Made by a program: the position numbers and the translations under genes
Part shown: positions 9,493-18,559 of the stretch, piece after piece
How the letters are laid out: each line of letters opens with the position of its first letter
How positions within the stretch are numbered: the first letter of the stretch is position 1
The notes under the pieces: generated by a model
Databases searched by the model: none
What the model saw: only the letters and a program-made list of their open reading frames with translations
What the model was told of the DNA's origin: nothing
Origin: Steroidobacteraceae bacterium
GTDB lineage: Bacteria; Pseudomonadota; Gammaproteobacteria; Steroidobacterales; Steroidobacteraceae
Assembly: GCA_022865595.1 (NCBI GenBank)
Contig: JALHTE010000246.1
Coordinates: 1-38,300, forward strand
Length of the DNA stretch: 38,300 nt
Direction: 5' to 3'

Positions 9493-10632
9493 GTGTCCAA
9501 TCGATACTATCCGCAACGCCTGGCAACCCGAACCATCTTCAGGGCGGCGCTGGCCGCAGTGCTCGGCGTGATGCTTGCGGCGGGCTGCAGCAATGGCAAG
9601 GCAAAGGACGGCGCCAAGGATGGCGCTGAAGCCGATGTGTCCGTGCCGGTCGAGGTGCAGGCGCTCAGGCGCGCCCCCATGGTCGCCGTGTACTCCGGTA
9701 CGGCGCCGATCGAGGCGCACGACGAAGCGGAAGTGGTCGCAAAGGTTGGCGGTGAGGTCCGACAGATCTTCGTGGAAGAAGGCGACAACGTGACCGCGGG
9801 CCAGGTGCTTGCACGTCTCGACGGCGACCGCCTGCGGCTCGATCTCGCCCAGACCGACGCCAACCTGCGCAAGCTCGAGCGTGACTACAACCGGCAACTT
9901 GAATTGAGCGAAAAGGGACTGGTCGCCAAGGGCACTGCCGAGAACGCCAAGTTCGACCTCGATGCGCTGCGCGCAGCCCACGACAGCGCGCGGCTCGAGC
10001 TGAGCTATACGGAAATACGCGCCCCGATTGCCGGCGTCGTTTCCGCCCGGCACATCAAGGTCGGTAACACTATCAAGCCCAACGACCCGACTTTCCGCGT
10101 CACCAACCTCGACCCACTGGTGGCCTATGTCCATGTGCCCGAGAAGGAATTCCGCAAGCTCGCGGCCGGGCAGACGGTGGACCTGGTAGTGGATGCGCTC
10201 GGCGGCCAGCACTTCGATGCGAAGATCTCCCGCATCAGCCCCACGGTGGACCCCCAGACCGGCACCTTCAGGGCCGAGGTCGAAGTGCCCGATGCTTCTC
10301 GCCGCCTGAAGCCAGGCATGTTCGCACGCATCAACATCGTCTACGAACGCCGCGAGGACGCGCTGCAAATCCCGCGCACCGCGATTATCGATGCCGATGG
10401 AGAGCCGACCGTGTTCATCGTCGCCGATGGCAAGGCCGAACAGCGCCAGATCGAGACCGGACTCGCCAACAGCGGCTGGATCGAGGTCGTCAAGGGCCTC
10501 ACCGGCGATGAGCGCGTGGTCGTGATCGGCCAGGCCGGGCTCAAGAGCGGTACCGCGGTCAAGGTTGTCGACGACGAGAATCCCGCCGTCGCGACGACCG
10601 ACAAGGCCCAGGCCGCCGCCAAGACCAATTAA
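9493..10632 (+). CDS. RND efflux periplasmic adaptor lipoprotein (MFP, HlyD/AcrA-like)
   Basis: A 379-residue membrane fusion protein that would link the inner-membrane pumps to an outer-membrane channel. The signal peptide ends in the lipobox LAAGC (Cys32), so the mature protein should be lipid-anchored. Then comes the usual hairpin order: barrel-sandwich half (EVVAKVGGEVRQIFVEEGD), a coiled-coil arm from about residue 115 to 165, and the second half (YTEIRAPIAGVVSARHIKVG). Beta-barrel and membrane-proximal domains follow (PTVDPQTGTFRAEVEVPD). The start is GTG with AGGGG 7 nt upstream. It is the first gene of a three-gene operon with two permeases. No outer-membrane factor gene is present, so the pump probably borrows a shared TolC-like channel. 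Confidence 0.94.
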   Translation: MSNRYYPQRLATRTIFRAALAAVLGVMLAAGCSNGKAKDGAKDGAEADVSVPVEVQALRRAPMVAVYSGTAPIEAHDEAEVVAKVGGEVRQIFVEEGDNVTAGQVLARLDGDRLRLDLAQTDANLRKLERDYNRQLELSEKGLVAKGTAENAKFDLDALRAAHDSARLELSYTEIRAPIAGVVSARHIKVGNTIKPNDPTFRVTNLDPLVAYVHVPEKEFRKLAAGQTVDLVVDALGGQHFDAKISRISPTVDPQTGTFRAEVEVPDASRRLKPGMFARINIVYERREDALQIPRTAIIDADGEPTVFIVADGKAEQRQIETGLANSGWIEVVKGLTGDERVVVIGQAGLKSGTAVKVVDDENPAVATTDKAQAAAKTN

Positions 10633-10668
10633 CAGCCCGCCGCCAGAGCGACGATCCGGGGTAAGACC

Positions 10669-13600
10669 ATGCAGCTGATCGATTTCGCGATCCGCCGGCG
10701 CGTGACGATAGTCATGTGCACGGTCGCCATCGCGCTCTTCGGCCTCGTGTCGCTGTCGCGGCTGAAGCTGAACCTCCTGCCGGACCTGTCCTACCCGACC
10801 ATCACGATCCGCACGGAATTGACCGGCGCCGCACCGCTCGAGGTGGAGTCGCTGGTCACCCGGCCCGTCGAGGAAGCCCTCAGCATCATCCGCAACGTGC
10901 GCCAGGTGCGCTCGGTGTCGCGTGCCGGCCAGTCCGACGTGACTCTCGAGTTTCTCTGGGGCACGGACATGGACCTCTCCGGCATCGACGTGCGGGAGAA
11001 GCTCGACCTGCTGCAGCTGCCGCTCGAAGCGAAGCGGCCGCTGCTGTTGCGATTCGACCCTGCCAGCGAACCCGTGCTGCGGCTTGCATTCCTCGAAAAA
11101 GCCGACCAGCCAGCCAACGAGAGCGTCGAGCGACTGAAGTCGCTGCGGCGCTTCGCCGACGATCGCCTGAAGACCGACCTCGAGGCCGTGGAGGGCTCGG
11201 CCGCCGTCAAGGTAAGTGGCGGCTACGAGGACGAGGTGCAGGTGCTGGTCGACCAGCAGAAGCTCGCGCAGCTGGGCCTGTCCATCGACACGGTCACGCG
11301 GCGCATCCGGGCGGAGAACGTCAACCTGTCGGGCGGGCGGCTCGAGCAGGGCATGCAGCGCTACCTGGTGCGCACGCTGAATGAATTCGAGTCAATCGAG
11401 CAGATGGCCGACTCGATCATCGCGAGTCGCGACGGCCAGCCGGTATACCTCAAGGACGTTGCATCGGTCACCAGTGGCTACAAGGACCGCGAGGCGATCA
11501 CGCGCGTGGACGGCAAGGAGGCCATCGAACTTGCGGTCTACAAGGAAGGCGACGCGAACACCGTGCAGCTCGCAAGGAACGTGCAGGATCGCGTCAAGGC
11601 GCTGGAGAAGAACCTGCCCGAAGGCACCGAGGTGCGGACCGTCTACGACCAGTCCACGTTCATCGCGGCGGCAATCGGCGAGGTGAAGAGCGCGGCGCTG
11701 ATCGGCGGACTGCTCGCGATCCTGGTGCTGTACGCATTTCTTCGCGATGCGCGCGCAACTCTGATCAGTGGCATCGCTATCCCGGTGTCGGTGCTCGGTA
11801 CCTTCGTGATGATGTACGCCTTCGACGTCACGCTCAACATCATGTCCCTCGGCGGCATCGCGCTCGCGGTCGGCATGCTGGTGGACAACGCGGTCGTGGT
11901 TCTCGAGAGCATAGTGCGCAAGCAGGAACACGGCCTCGATCGGCGCGAGGCTGCACGCCAGGGCACTGCAGACGTCGCGATGGCCGTGACTGCAGCGACG
12001 CTGACGTCGGTGGCAGTGTTTTTCCCAATGGTGTTCATCACCGGGATCGCCGGCCAGCTGTTCCGGGACCAGTCGCTGACCGTGACATTCGCGCTGGCCT
12101 TTTCACTGGTAGTGGCGCTGACCCTGGTGCCCATGCTCGCGGCCGGACGCCCGCCCGCGGTCGCTGCGCCGGCCGGCCCGGCCGGGGCGCGTGAACCGCG
12201 CCGGATCGAGAAGCTGCTGGCGGGCTGCGCCAGCGGCCTGAGATGGTTGTCCGCGTGGATATCAAAGGCCTGCCGGCTGGCGCTGAGCCCGCTGGTCAGG
12301 GTCACGCAAGCCGTGAACCGATGGGCCGACAACCACTACCCTGACGCAATACGCTGGGTGCTGGCCAATCCCGTCAAGACCATCGGATCGGCGGTCGCAC
12401 TGTTCATTGTCACGGTGGTGCTGATCCTGCCGCGGCTCGGCACCGAACTCATACCGCAGATGTCACAGGGTGAGTTCAACGTGGATGTCCGGCTGGCTCC
12501 GGGCGCGCCGCTGGAGCAGACGGACCGGACGCTGCAGGCCGCGCAACGCGCCAGCGCGGGACTGGGCAACGTCGCGCTGGCCTATTCCGTCGCGGGCACC
12601 GGCAACCGGCTGGACGCCAACCCTGTCGATGCCGGCGAAAACACCGGTCGTCTCAGCATGACCCTGCAGAAGGGATCCAAGCGCGTCGACGAAGAGGTGG
12701 CCATGGCCGGGATGCGCGACAGCCTGGACGACCTCCCGGGCGTGCAGTACCGGTTCAGCCGCCCTGCGCTGTTCAGCATGTCCACCCCACTCGAGGTCGT
12801 CGTCTCGGGCTTCGATCTCGATCGCCTGCAATCCGCGGCCGACAAGGTGCGCGACCGCATGGCGGCGGATCCGCGCTTCGCGGATGTAAAGACGACGATC
12901 GAATCAGGCAACCCCGAAATCCAGATCGTGTTCGACCAGGAGCGCGCCGCGCAGCTCGGGCTGGTGGTGCGCGATATCGCCGACCGAGTGGTCAACAGTG
13001 TCCGTGGCGAAGTTGCAACGCGCTACAGGCTCCGGGACAAGCAGATCGACGTGCTGGTGCGCAGCGTCGACACCCGCGCTGCATCGATCGAGGAAGTTCG
13101 CGGCCTGATCGTCAACCCGGGCAGCGAACGTCCCGTACCGCTCAGCTCCGTGGCCGACGTGCAGCTGGCGCAGGGCCCGGCGGAAGTCCGACGAGTCGGC
13201 CAGGAGCGCGTTGCCGTCATCTCGGCCAACCTGGCCGGCGGCGACCTCGGGACCGCCATCGAAGGCCTGCAGGCGATCGTCGACGAAGTGCAGTTGCCGG
13301 TCGGCATCACCGCCTTCCTGTCGGGCCAGAGCGGTGAAATGCAGGACTCCTTCCGCTCGCTGCGCTTCGTGCTGGTGATGGCGATATTCCTCGTCTACCT
13401 GGTCATGGCGTCGCAGTTCGAGTCGCTCATGCACCCGTTCGTCATCCTGCTCACGATCCCGCTGGCGGCGATCGGCGCGATCTGGGCGCTGTGGATCACT
13501 GGCACCACGGTCAATGTCGTTGCCTACATCGGCCTGATCATGCTGGCTGGCATCGTCGTCAACCAGTCCATCGTACTGATCGACGCGGTGAACCAGGCCC

Positions 13601-13893
13601 GGGAGCGTGGCCTGCCGAAGCATGAGGCGATCGTCGAGGCCGGGCGGCTGCGCCTGCGCCCGATCCTGATAACCAAGCTCACGACCATCCTCGGACTGCT
13701 GCCCATGGCGCTCGGCGTCGGCGAAGGCGCCGAGGTCCGCGCGCCGATGGCGATCACCGTGATCGGCGGCGTGCTGCTCACGACCTTCCTCACCCTGCTG
13801 GTGATCCCCGTCGTGTACTCGGTTCTGGACCGAAAACGCTACGCGGTCGACGCGACCACGTACGACCCAGCCGCCCGGCCTGCAGTGGCCTGA
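10669..13893 (+). CDS. RND efflux pump permease, first of two
   Basis: A 1074-residue inner-membrane transporter of the AcrB-like (HAE1) RND superfamily. It has an N-terminal helix (RVTIVMCTVAIALFGLVSL), two large periplasmic loops and twelve expected transmembrane helices. A proline/alanine-rich linker of about 70 residues (from AAGRPPAVAAPAG) lies between the halves. TM4 reads GMLVDNAVVVLESI (Asp406-Asn407) where AcrB has Asp-Asp. TM10 reads GIVVNQSIVLID, with Asn965 where AcrB has the proton-relay Lys. Such changes occur in other RND permeases, so they may mark a subfamily rather than a defect. The gap after the adaptor gene is 36 nt and contains GGGG 8-11 nt before the ATG. Substrate unknown; drugs, bile-salt-like compounds or lipids are all possible. 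Confidence 0.94.
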   Translation: MQLIDFAIRRRVTIVMCTVAIALFGLVSLSRLKLNLLPDLSYPTITIRTELTGAAPLEVESLVTRPVEEALSIIRNVRQVRSVSRAGQSDVTLEFLWGTDMDLSGIDVREKLDLLQLPLEAKRPLLLRFDPASEPVLRLAFLEKADQPANESVERLKSLRRFADDRLKTDLEAVEGSAAVKVSGGYEDEVQVLVDQQKLAQLGLSIDTVTRRIRAENVNLSGGRLEQGMQRYLVRTLNEFESIEQMADSIIASRDGQPVYLKDVASVTSGYKDREAITRVDGKEAIELAVYKEGDANTVQLARNVQDRVKALEKNLPEGTEVRTVYDQSTFIAAAIGEVKSAALIGGLLAILVLYAFLRDARATLISGIAIPVSVLGTFVMMYAFDVTLNIMSLGGIALAVGMLVDNAVVVLESIVRKQEHGLDRREAARQGTADVAMAVTAATLTSVAVFFPMVFITGIAGQLFRDQSLTVTFALAFSLVVALTLVPMLAAGRPPAVAAPAGPAGAREPRRIEKLLAGCASGLRWLSAWISKACRLALSPLVRVTQAVNRWADNHYPDAIRWVLANPVKTIGSAVALFIVTVVLILPRLGTELIPQMSQGEFNVDVRLAPGAPLEQTDRTLQAAQRASAGLGNVALAYSVAGTGNRLDANPVDAGENTGRLSMTLQKGSKRVDEEVAMAGMRDSLDDLPGVQYRFSRPALFSMSTPLEVVVSGFDLDRLQSAADKVRDRMAADPRFADVKTTIESGNPEIQIVFDQERAAQLGLVVRDIADRVVNSVRGEVATRYRLRDKQIDVLVRSVDTRAASIEEVRGLIVNPGSERPVPLSSVADVQLAQGPAEVRRVGQERVAVISANLAGGDLGTAIEGLQAIVDEVQLPVGITAFLSGQSGEMQDSFRSLRFVLVMAIFLVYLVMASQFESLMHPFVILLTIPLAAIGAIWALWITGTTVNVVAYIGLIMLAGIVVNQSIVLIDAVNQARERGLPKHEAIVEAGRLRLRPILITKLTTILGLLPMALGVGEGAEVRAPMAITVIGGVLLTTFLTLLVIPVVYSVLDRKRYAVDATTYDPAARPAVA

Positions 13894-13902
13894 GGAGGCA
13901 TC

Positions 13903-16900
13903 ATGCGCCACACCCGTCTAGCGCTGTCCAGGCCCGTCACGACGGTCATGATCGCGCTCGCGGTATTGGTAGTCGGAGTGATCGCCGGCCGCCAGCTGCG
14001 GCTCGAGGCAATGCCGGACATCACGTTCCCCGGCATGCGGGTCATCGTCCCTTACGCCGGCTCGACGCCCCAGGAAATGGAGCAACTCGTCGTGCGGCCG
14101 GTCGAGGAAGCCCTCTCCACGCTGTCGGGCATCAAGGAGATACGCGCGAGCGCGGGCTCGGACCAGGCCCAGTTCGACATCCTGTTCAGCTGGGACCGGG
14201 ACGTTGATGCGGCCGCGTTCGACATCCGCACAAAACTCGATTCGATCAAGCCACAGCTGCCGGCGGGCGCCGACCGGATGCTGATATTCGCCTACAGCGC
14301 GTCCGACCAGGCGATGGTGATAATCCGCATTTCGGCAGACCGCGACCTCACCGACGACTACGATGCCCTGGAGAAATACCTCAAGCGTCCCATTGAGCGC
14401 ATAGACGGCGTCGCGCGGGTGGAACTGGCAGGCGTCGAGCCGCGCGAGGTGCGCGTCCTGGCGGATCCGAACCGGCTGGCGGCCTACGCGGTCGACGTGC
14501 GCGACCTGCGACAACTGCTGGTGTCGAGCAATTTCTCCGTAACCGCCGGCGAGATCACCGAGAACGGCTCGCGATTCATCGTCAGGCCGATCGGCGAATT
14601 CCGCAGTATCGAGGACGTGCGCTCGCTGCTGGTGCGTCCCGGGGTCCGCGTCGGGGACCTCGCGCAAGTCGAACTGGTTGCGCCCGAACTGAACGTCGGC
14701 CGGCACATGGATGGCAAGCCCGCGGTGGGCATCAACGTCTACAAGACGACGCAGGCCAACGTCGTAGAGGTGGCGGACCGGGTCATCGCGGCGGTTAACG
14801 ATGCGCGCTCGGTGCCGCAACTGCAGGGCATCCAGATACTGGTGGTCGAAAACGAGGCCGACAGCATTCGCCAGTCGCTCACGGAACTGCGCAACGCAGG
14901 CCTTATCGGCGCTGGACTGAGCTTCTTCATGCTGCTGTTCTTCCTCCGCCACCTGCCAACGACGCTGATCGTGAGCCTTGCCGTCCCCGCGTCGCTGCTG
15001 GTGACGCTCGGTGCGATGTATTTCATGGGGCTGACCCTCAATATCCTGACGATGATGGGCATGCTGCTGGCGATCGGCATGCTGGTGGATAATTCCGTGG
15101 TCATTACGGAGAGCATATTCCGCCATCGCCAGCTCACGCCCGGGGAGCCGGTCGAGGCAACCGTGGCCGGAGTCCGCGAGGTCGGCATCGCCACGCTGGC
15201 GGGCACGTTCTCGACCATCATCGTGTTCCTGCCGCTGGTTTTCGGCGAAGAGAACCAGATGTCGATCTTCCTGGTGCACGTGGCGGTTCCGATCGTCATC
15301 GCAATGACCGCCTCGCTGATCGTGGCCCAGACGCTCATCCCGATGCTTGCCTCGCGTATGCCCGCGCCTCCTCCGGTGGCGGCAGGCTCGTGGTTCGGCC
15401 GACTGCAGGACCGCTACCAGCGCACACTGGAATGGGCACTGGGCCACCGCAAGACCATGGCGCTGGTCACGGTGCTGGTGCTTGCATCCCCGGTGCCGCT
15501 GTTTGCGCTGAAGATCGCCAAGGTGGATCCTTTTCCGCAGGAAGCCAGCCGGACATTGATGCTGGTCTATCACCTGCAGGGCACGCACCCGATGGATCGG
15601 GTCGAGCAGGCGGTGCGCCGCGTCGAGGCATACATAGAGAAGAACAAGGAAAGTTTCGAAGTCGACACCTATTACTCCTTCTGGTTGAGCGACCAGGCCA
15701 ACACGCGCCTGTACCTGACCCCGAAGGACAAGGCGAAGGTTCCTGCTGCCGAGATCATGCGCCGGATCTCCGAGAACATGCCGGAGATCATCATCGGTCA
15801 GCCGAGTTTTCAGTTCGACGACAGCGCGAGCGGCGGCGCATCGTTCAGCATGCAGCTCTCGGGCGAGTCCACCGAGCGGCTGGCAGACATCTCGCAGGAG
15901 GTCGCGCATCGCCTTGCGTCGGTACCGGGCCTCGAGGCCGTGCGTTCGGAAGCGGGTACTGGCGAGGAGGAAGTCCAGGTCATCGTCAACCGCGACCGGG
16001 CGGCGCAGCTCGGCCTCACCACCGAGCAGGTCGCCATGACGGTCGCGGGAGCAATGCGCGGCGACCGCCTGCCGGAGCTGCGCACATCGGAGCGGGAGCT
16101 GACGATGCGCCTCGCGTTCCGTGAATCCGACCGGCAGAGCGTGGACGACCTGGCGCGCATTCCCGTGATGCTGCCCGATGGATCACGGACCGACCTGGGT
16201 GCCGTGGCCGATTTCGTGATCATGCCGAGTGACAGGGAAATCCAGCGCCTGAACCGCATGACCACGGTCATCGTGACCGCCAACCTTGCCGAGGGCACGA
16301 CCATGGACGACGCCCGCGAGCGCGTCGAGCCGAGCATGGAGGCCTACCCGTTGCCGCCGGGCTATTCCTGGAAGTTCGGCCGCGGGTTCGAGGACAACGA
16401 CAAGGCCATGCAGATCATGGCGCAGAATGTCGCGCTTGCCGTGGTGATGATCTTCCTGGTCATGGCCTCGCTGTTCGAATCGGGGCTCTACCCTCTTTCG
16501 ATCATCACTTCCATACTGTTCGCGACCGTCGGCGCAATCTGGTTCCTGGCGCTCACCGGCACGACGATTACGATGATGGCGATGATCGGGTTCCTGGTGC
16601 TGATCGGCGTCGTCGTCAACATCGGCATCGTGCTTATCGCCCACGTCATCGACCTTCGTGAAGCCGGCATCCCGCGCGAGCAAGCCATCATCCAGGCCGG
16701 ACGCGACCGCCTGCGGCCGATCATGATGACCGTGCTGACGACGCTGCTGGGATTGACGCCACTCGCGCTCGGGGATGCTCAGCTCGGAGGCGGCGGCGAG
16801 GGCCCGGCCTATTATCCGATGGCCCGCGCCATCATGGGCGGGCTCGGTTTCTCCGCGGTCGTGTCGCTGCTGATCGTGCCGATGTTCTACGTCTGGTTCG

Positions 16901-17007
16901 ATGACTTGAATTTATGGCGCAGGCGCGTGTTCGGCATCAAGCGCGTGCCCGACCCTGTCGCGCCACTGGATGGTGCGGCGGCTGCTCAGCGCAGCAGCAC
17001 CCTGTAG
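13903..17007 (+). CDS. RND efflux pump permease, second of two
   Basis: A 1034-residue AcrB-like RND transporter, clearly different in sequence from the first permease. TM4 reads GMLVDNSVVITESI (Asp396-Asn397). TM10 reads GVVVNIGIVLIA (Asn906), followed by an Ala where the first permease has Asp. GGAGG directly follows the stop of the first permease and is 5-9 nt before ATG 13903, so the two are tightly coupled. One adaptor with two permeases is the layout of MdtABC and TriABC-like systems, where two pump proteins can form a mixed trimer; whether that happens here is inference. The last 22 nt overlap the end of the convergent coiled-coil gene. Confidence 0.94.
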   Translation: MRHTRLALSRPVTTVMIALAVLVVGVIAGRQLRLEAMPDITFPGMRVIVPYAGSTPQEMEQLVVRPVEEALSTLSGIKEIRASAGSDQAQFDILFSWDRDVDAAAFDIRTKLDSIKPQLPAGADRMLIFAYSASDQAMVIIRISADRDLTDDYDALEKYLKRPIERIDGVARVELAGVEPREVRVLADPNRLAAYAVDVRDLRQLLVSSNFSVTAGEITENGSRFIVRPIGEFRSIEDVRSLLVRPGVRVGDLAQVELVAPELNVGRHMDGKPAVGINVYKTTQANVVEVADRVIAAVNDARSVPQLQGIQILVVENEADSIRQSLTELRNAGLIGAGLSFFMLLFFLRHLPTTLIVSLAVPASLLVTLGAMYFMGLTLNILTMMGMLLAIGMLVDNSVVITESIFRHRQLTPGEPVEATVAGVREVGIATLAGTFSTIIVFLPLVFGEENQMSIFLVHVAVPIVIAMTASLIVAQTLIPMLASRMPAPPPVAAGSWFGRLQDRYQRTLEWALGHRKTMALVTVLVLASPVPLFALKIAKVDPFPQEASRTLMLVYHLQGTHPMDRVEQAVRRVEAYIEKNKESFEVDTYYSFWLSDQANTRLYLTPKDKAKVPAAEIMRRISENMPEIIIGQPSFQFDDSASGGASFSMQLSGESTERLADISQEVAHRLASVPGLEAVRSEAGTGEEEVQVIVNRDRAAQLGLTTEQVAMTVAGAMRGDRLPELRTSERELTMRLAFRESDRQSVDDLARIPVMLPDGSRTDLGAVADFVIMPSDREIQRLNRMTTVIVTANLAEGTTMDDARERVEPSMEAYPLPPGYSWKFGRGFEDNDKAMQIMAQNVALAVVMIFLVMASLFESGLYPLSIITSILFATVGAIWFLALTGTTITMMAMIGFLVLIGVVVNIGIVLIAHVIDLREAGIPREQAIIQAGRDRLRPIMMTVLTTLLGLTPLALGDAQLGGGGEGPAYYPMARAIMGGLGFSAVVSLLIVPMFYVWFDDLNLWRRRVFGIKRVPDPVAPLDGAAAAQRSSTL

Positions 17008-18020
17008 AGGTCGAAATATTCGTCCTGCAGCAGGTTGACGGGCGGCGCCCCACCGGGCGCCGCACCCTGCGCGTGAATGCTCTCCTGGGTCGGCACCGTG
17101 TCGCCTTCTGAACGGTATACAGCGCTGCGCCGCAGGGTGTCGGTTCTTGCCTTGACTGCCACGAGATCCACCGCCAGGTTTTCGAGCCGGCCGATGGCCT
17201 GCGCAACCGTCTGCAGCAGCGCTTCGCACTGTTCGGGCGTGCCGTAGCTCGAGTCGTAGACACGACGCAGCGTCGTCTGCCGCGACAGGTCGGCCAGTCC
17301 GTCGGCTGCCAGCCGCTCGTACAGCCACTCGGCGCATGCGATGACTGCCAGGTTGACGGCGCGCTGTCCGGTCAGGCTCAGTGACTCGAACACCGGTGGG
17401 GGCTCCGCTTCGACAGCGTGCCTGCCGTCCTCCAGGTCGGTGACCACTGTAAGCGCCGAGTCGATGCGAATAGCACGCGTGGCGATCGCCTCCTCGAGCC
17501 GCCGCCGGCCGAAATAGTTCCAGAATCCTCCCAGCGTCGCCAGCCGTTGCTGCGCGAGCTTCTGCTCGGCCTGGAGTTGGTCCGCAAGGACCCGCGCCTC
17601 GACCAGCTCGCGGTCGATATCAGCCAGGCGGCCGCGCTTGCCCCTGTCGAACTCGGCAAGCTGCAGCTTTCGCTCACGGTCCTTCTGCTGCTCGGCAAGC
17701 TCGCCGGCGAATTTCTCGACGCGCTGGGATGAGATTCGCCAGACAGCCTTCAGCTGGAAATACAACAGGCTCTTCGGTCCCTCCTCCGGTCGGCCGAGAT
17801 ATGCCTCGAGGGTCGCGACCTGCTCCTCGACCCTCATGGTCGCACCTTCCTGGAGCTTCAATCGGTCGAGAAGGCGGTGCCGATCATCGTCGAGCGTGCT
17901 CAGTTCCTTCTTGAGTTCCGCCCTGTTGCGGAACAGCGCGACCAGGCGCTCGTCTTCCGCTGACGGGCTGCGGCCAGCCAGTCGACGGATCAGCCGGCCC
18001 AGGTCATCACGCAGGTTCAT
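16986..18020 (-). CDS. Unknown cytoplasmic coiled-coil protein
   Basis: A 344-residue protein with no signal peptide or membrane helix. The first half is charged and strongly coiled-coil: residues about 25-75, then about 100-180 with a run of EFDRGKRGRLADIDRELVEA type. After a break at LGGFWNYFGRRRLEEA, the second half looks globular and helical (GQRAVNLAVIACAEWLYERL; RRVYDSSYGTPEQCEALL). I do not recognise a family. ATG 18020 is used because an upstream extension would only read into the preceding gene. The gene overlaps the DUF1249 gene by 14 nt and so probably forms an operon with it; its end overlaps the efflux permease by 22 nt. Confidence 0.7.
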   Translation of the reverse strand: MNLRDDLGRLIRRLAGRSPSAEDERLVALFRNRAELKKELSTLDDDRHRLLDRLKLQEGATMRVEEQVATLEAYLGRPEEGPKSLLYFQLKAVWRISSQRVEKFAGELAEQQKDRERKLQLAEFDRGKRGRLADIDRELVEARVLADQLQAEQKLAQQRLATLGGFWNYFGRRRLEEAIATRAIRIDSALTVVTDLEDGRHAVEAEPPPVFESLSLTGQRAVNLAVIACAEWLYERLAADGLADLSRQTTLRRVYDSSYGTPEQCEALLQTVAQAIGRLENLAVDLVAVKARTDTLRRSAVYRSEGDTVPTQESIHAQGAAPGGAPPVNLLQDEYFDLYRVLLR

Positions 18021-18498
18021 GCGCGTTGCCGCCCGCAGGTGCAGGCACCGCCGCGAAGCTATGGCCCCTGCCGACACAGTAGTCGAGCCACTTGTTCAGC
18101 AGCATGTTCCGCAGCCAGCGATCGCCAAGCGACGCGGACACGCGCGAGCGAATGGCGGCCAGTCCCGGGTGCCGCATCCAGCGCCCGCAGCGGGCCGCCT
18201 CGGCAAGGCGTGCGTCGTGGTACACGCGAACCTCGAGGTCCGGGTCGGCGACCTGGCCCGGCTCATCGTCGAACAAGTAGGTCAGCCGGAACACCGTCGT
18301 GTAGGGACTATGTTCGATTGCGTCGAGATGCAGGTCACAATCGGATGCAACGCTCGATACGTGGCGCCCGGCAAGACCACGCAGGTCGCCGGCAAGACCG
18401 CGCAGGCGCACGTAGTTGCTTTCGTACAGCGTCATCAGGCCGACGAAGCTCGCGGGCCGCGCTCGCCATGACGTGACGCACAAGCTGTCCGCGATCAT
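18007..18498 (-). CDS. DUF1249 (YqiB-like) protein
   Basis: A 163-residue protein whose core matches E. coli YqiB. It shares LMTLYESNYVRLRGL at the start of the domain, SPYTTVFRLTYLF, PDLEVRVYHDARLAEA and a closing LLNKWLDYCVGRGHSF. YqiB is encoded with nudF and cpdA in E. coli but its biochemical role is not established. ATG 18498 gives about 21 residues before the conserved core; the internal ATG at 18435 would cut into it. A TATAGT box lies just upstream (see that entry), so the message may have almost no leader. It overlaps the coiled-coil gene by 14 nt. Confidence 0.8.
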   Translation of the reverse strand: MIADSLCVTSWRARPASFVGLMTLYESNYVRLRGLAGDLRGLAGRHVSSVASDCDLHLDAIEHSPYTTVFRLTYLFDDEPGQVADPDLEVRVYHDARLAEAARCGRWMRHPGLAAIRSRVSASLGDRWLRNMLLNKWLDYCVGRGHSFAAVPAPAGGNAHEPA

Positions 18499-18504
18499 TG
18501 GCCG

Positions 18505-18510
18505 ACTATA
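18505..18510 (-). promoter_or_regulatory. Extended -10 box for the DUF1249 gene
   Basis: On the minus strand the sequence reads TGATATAGT, an extended -10 element (TGn + TATAGT). Transcription would begin about 6-7 nt downstream, at or next to the A of ATG 18498. The transcript would then be leaderless or nearly so. Confidence 0.45.
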
Positions 18511-18559
18511 TCACAGGGCTTTTCCGCTTCCGTGACGCGCGCCACAACCGCGAAATCGA

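Noticed and set aside
13918-15909. 663-codon minus-strand frame opposite the second permease
   Set aside because: A shadow of the permease frame with His/Arg/Asp-rich, low-complexity translation and no ribosome site.
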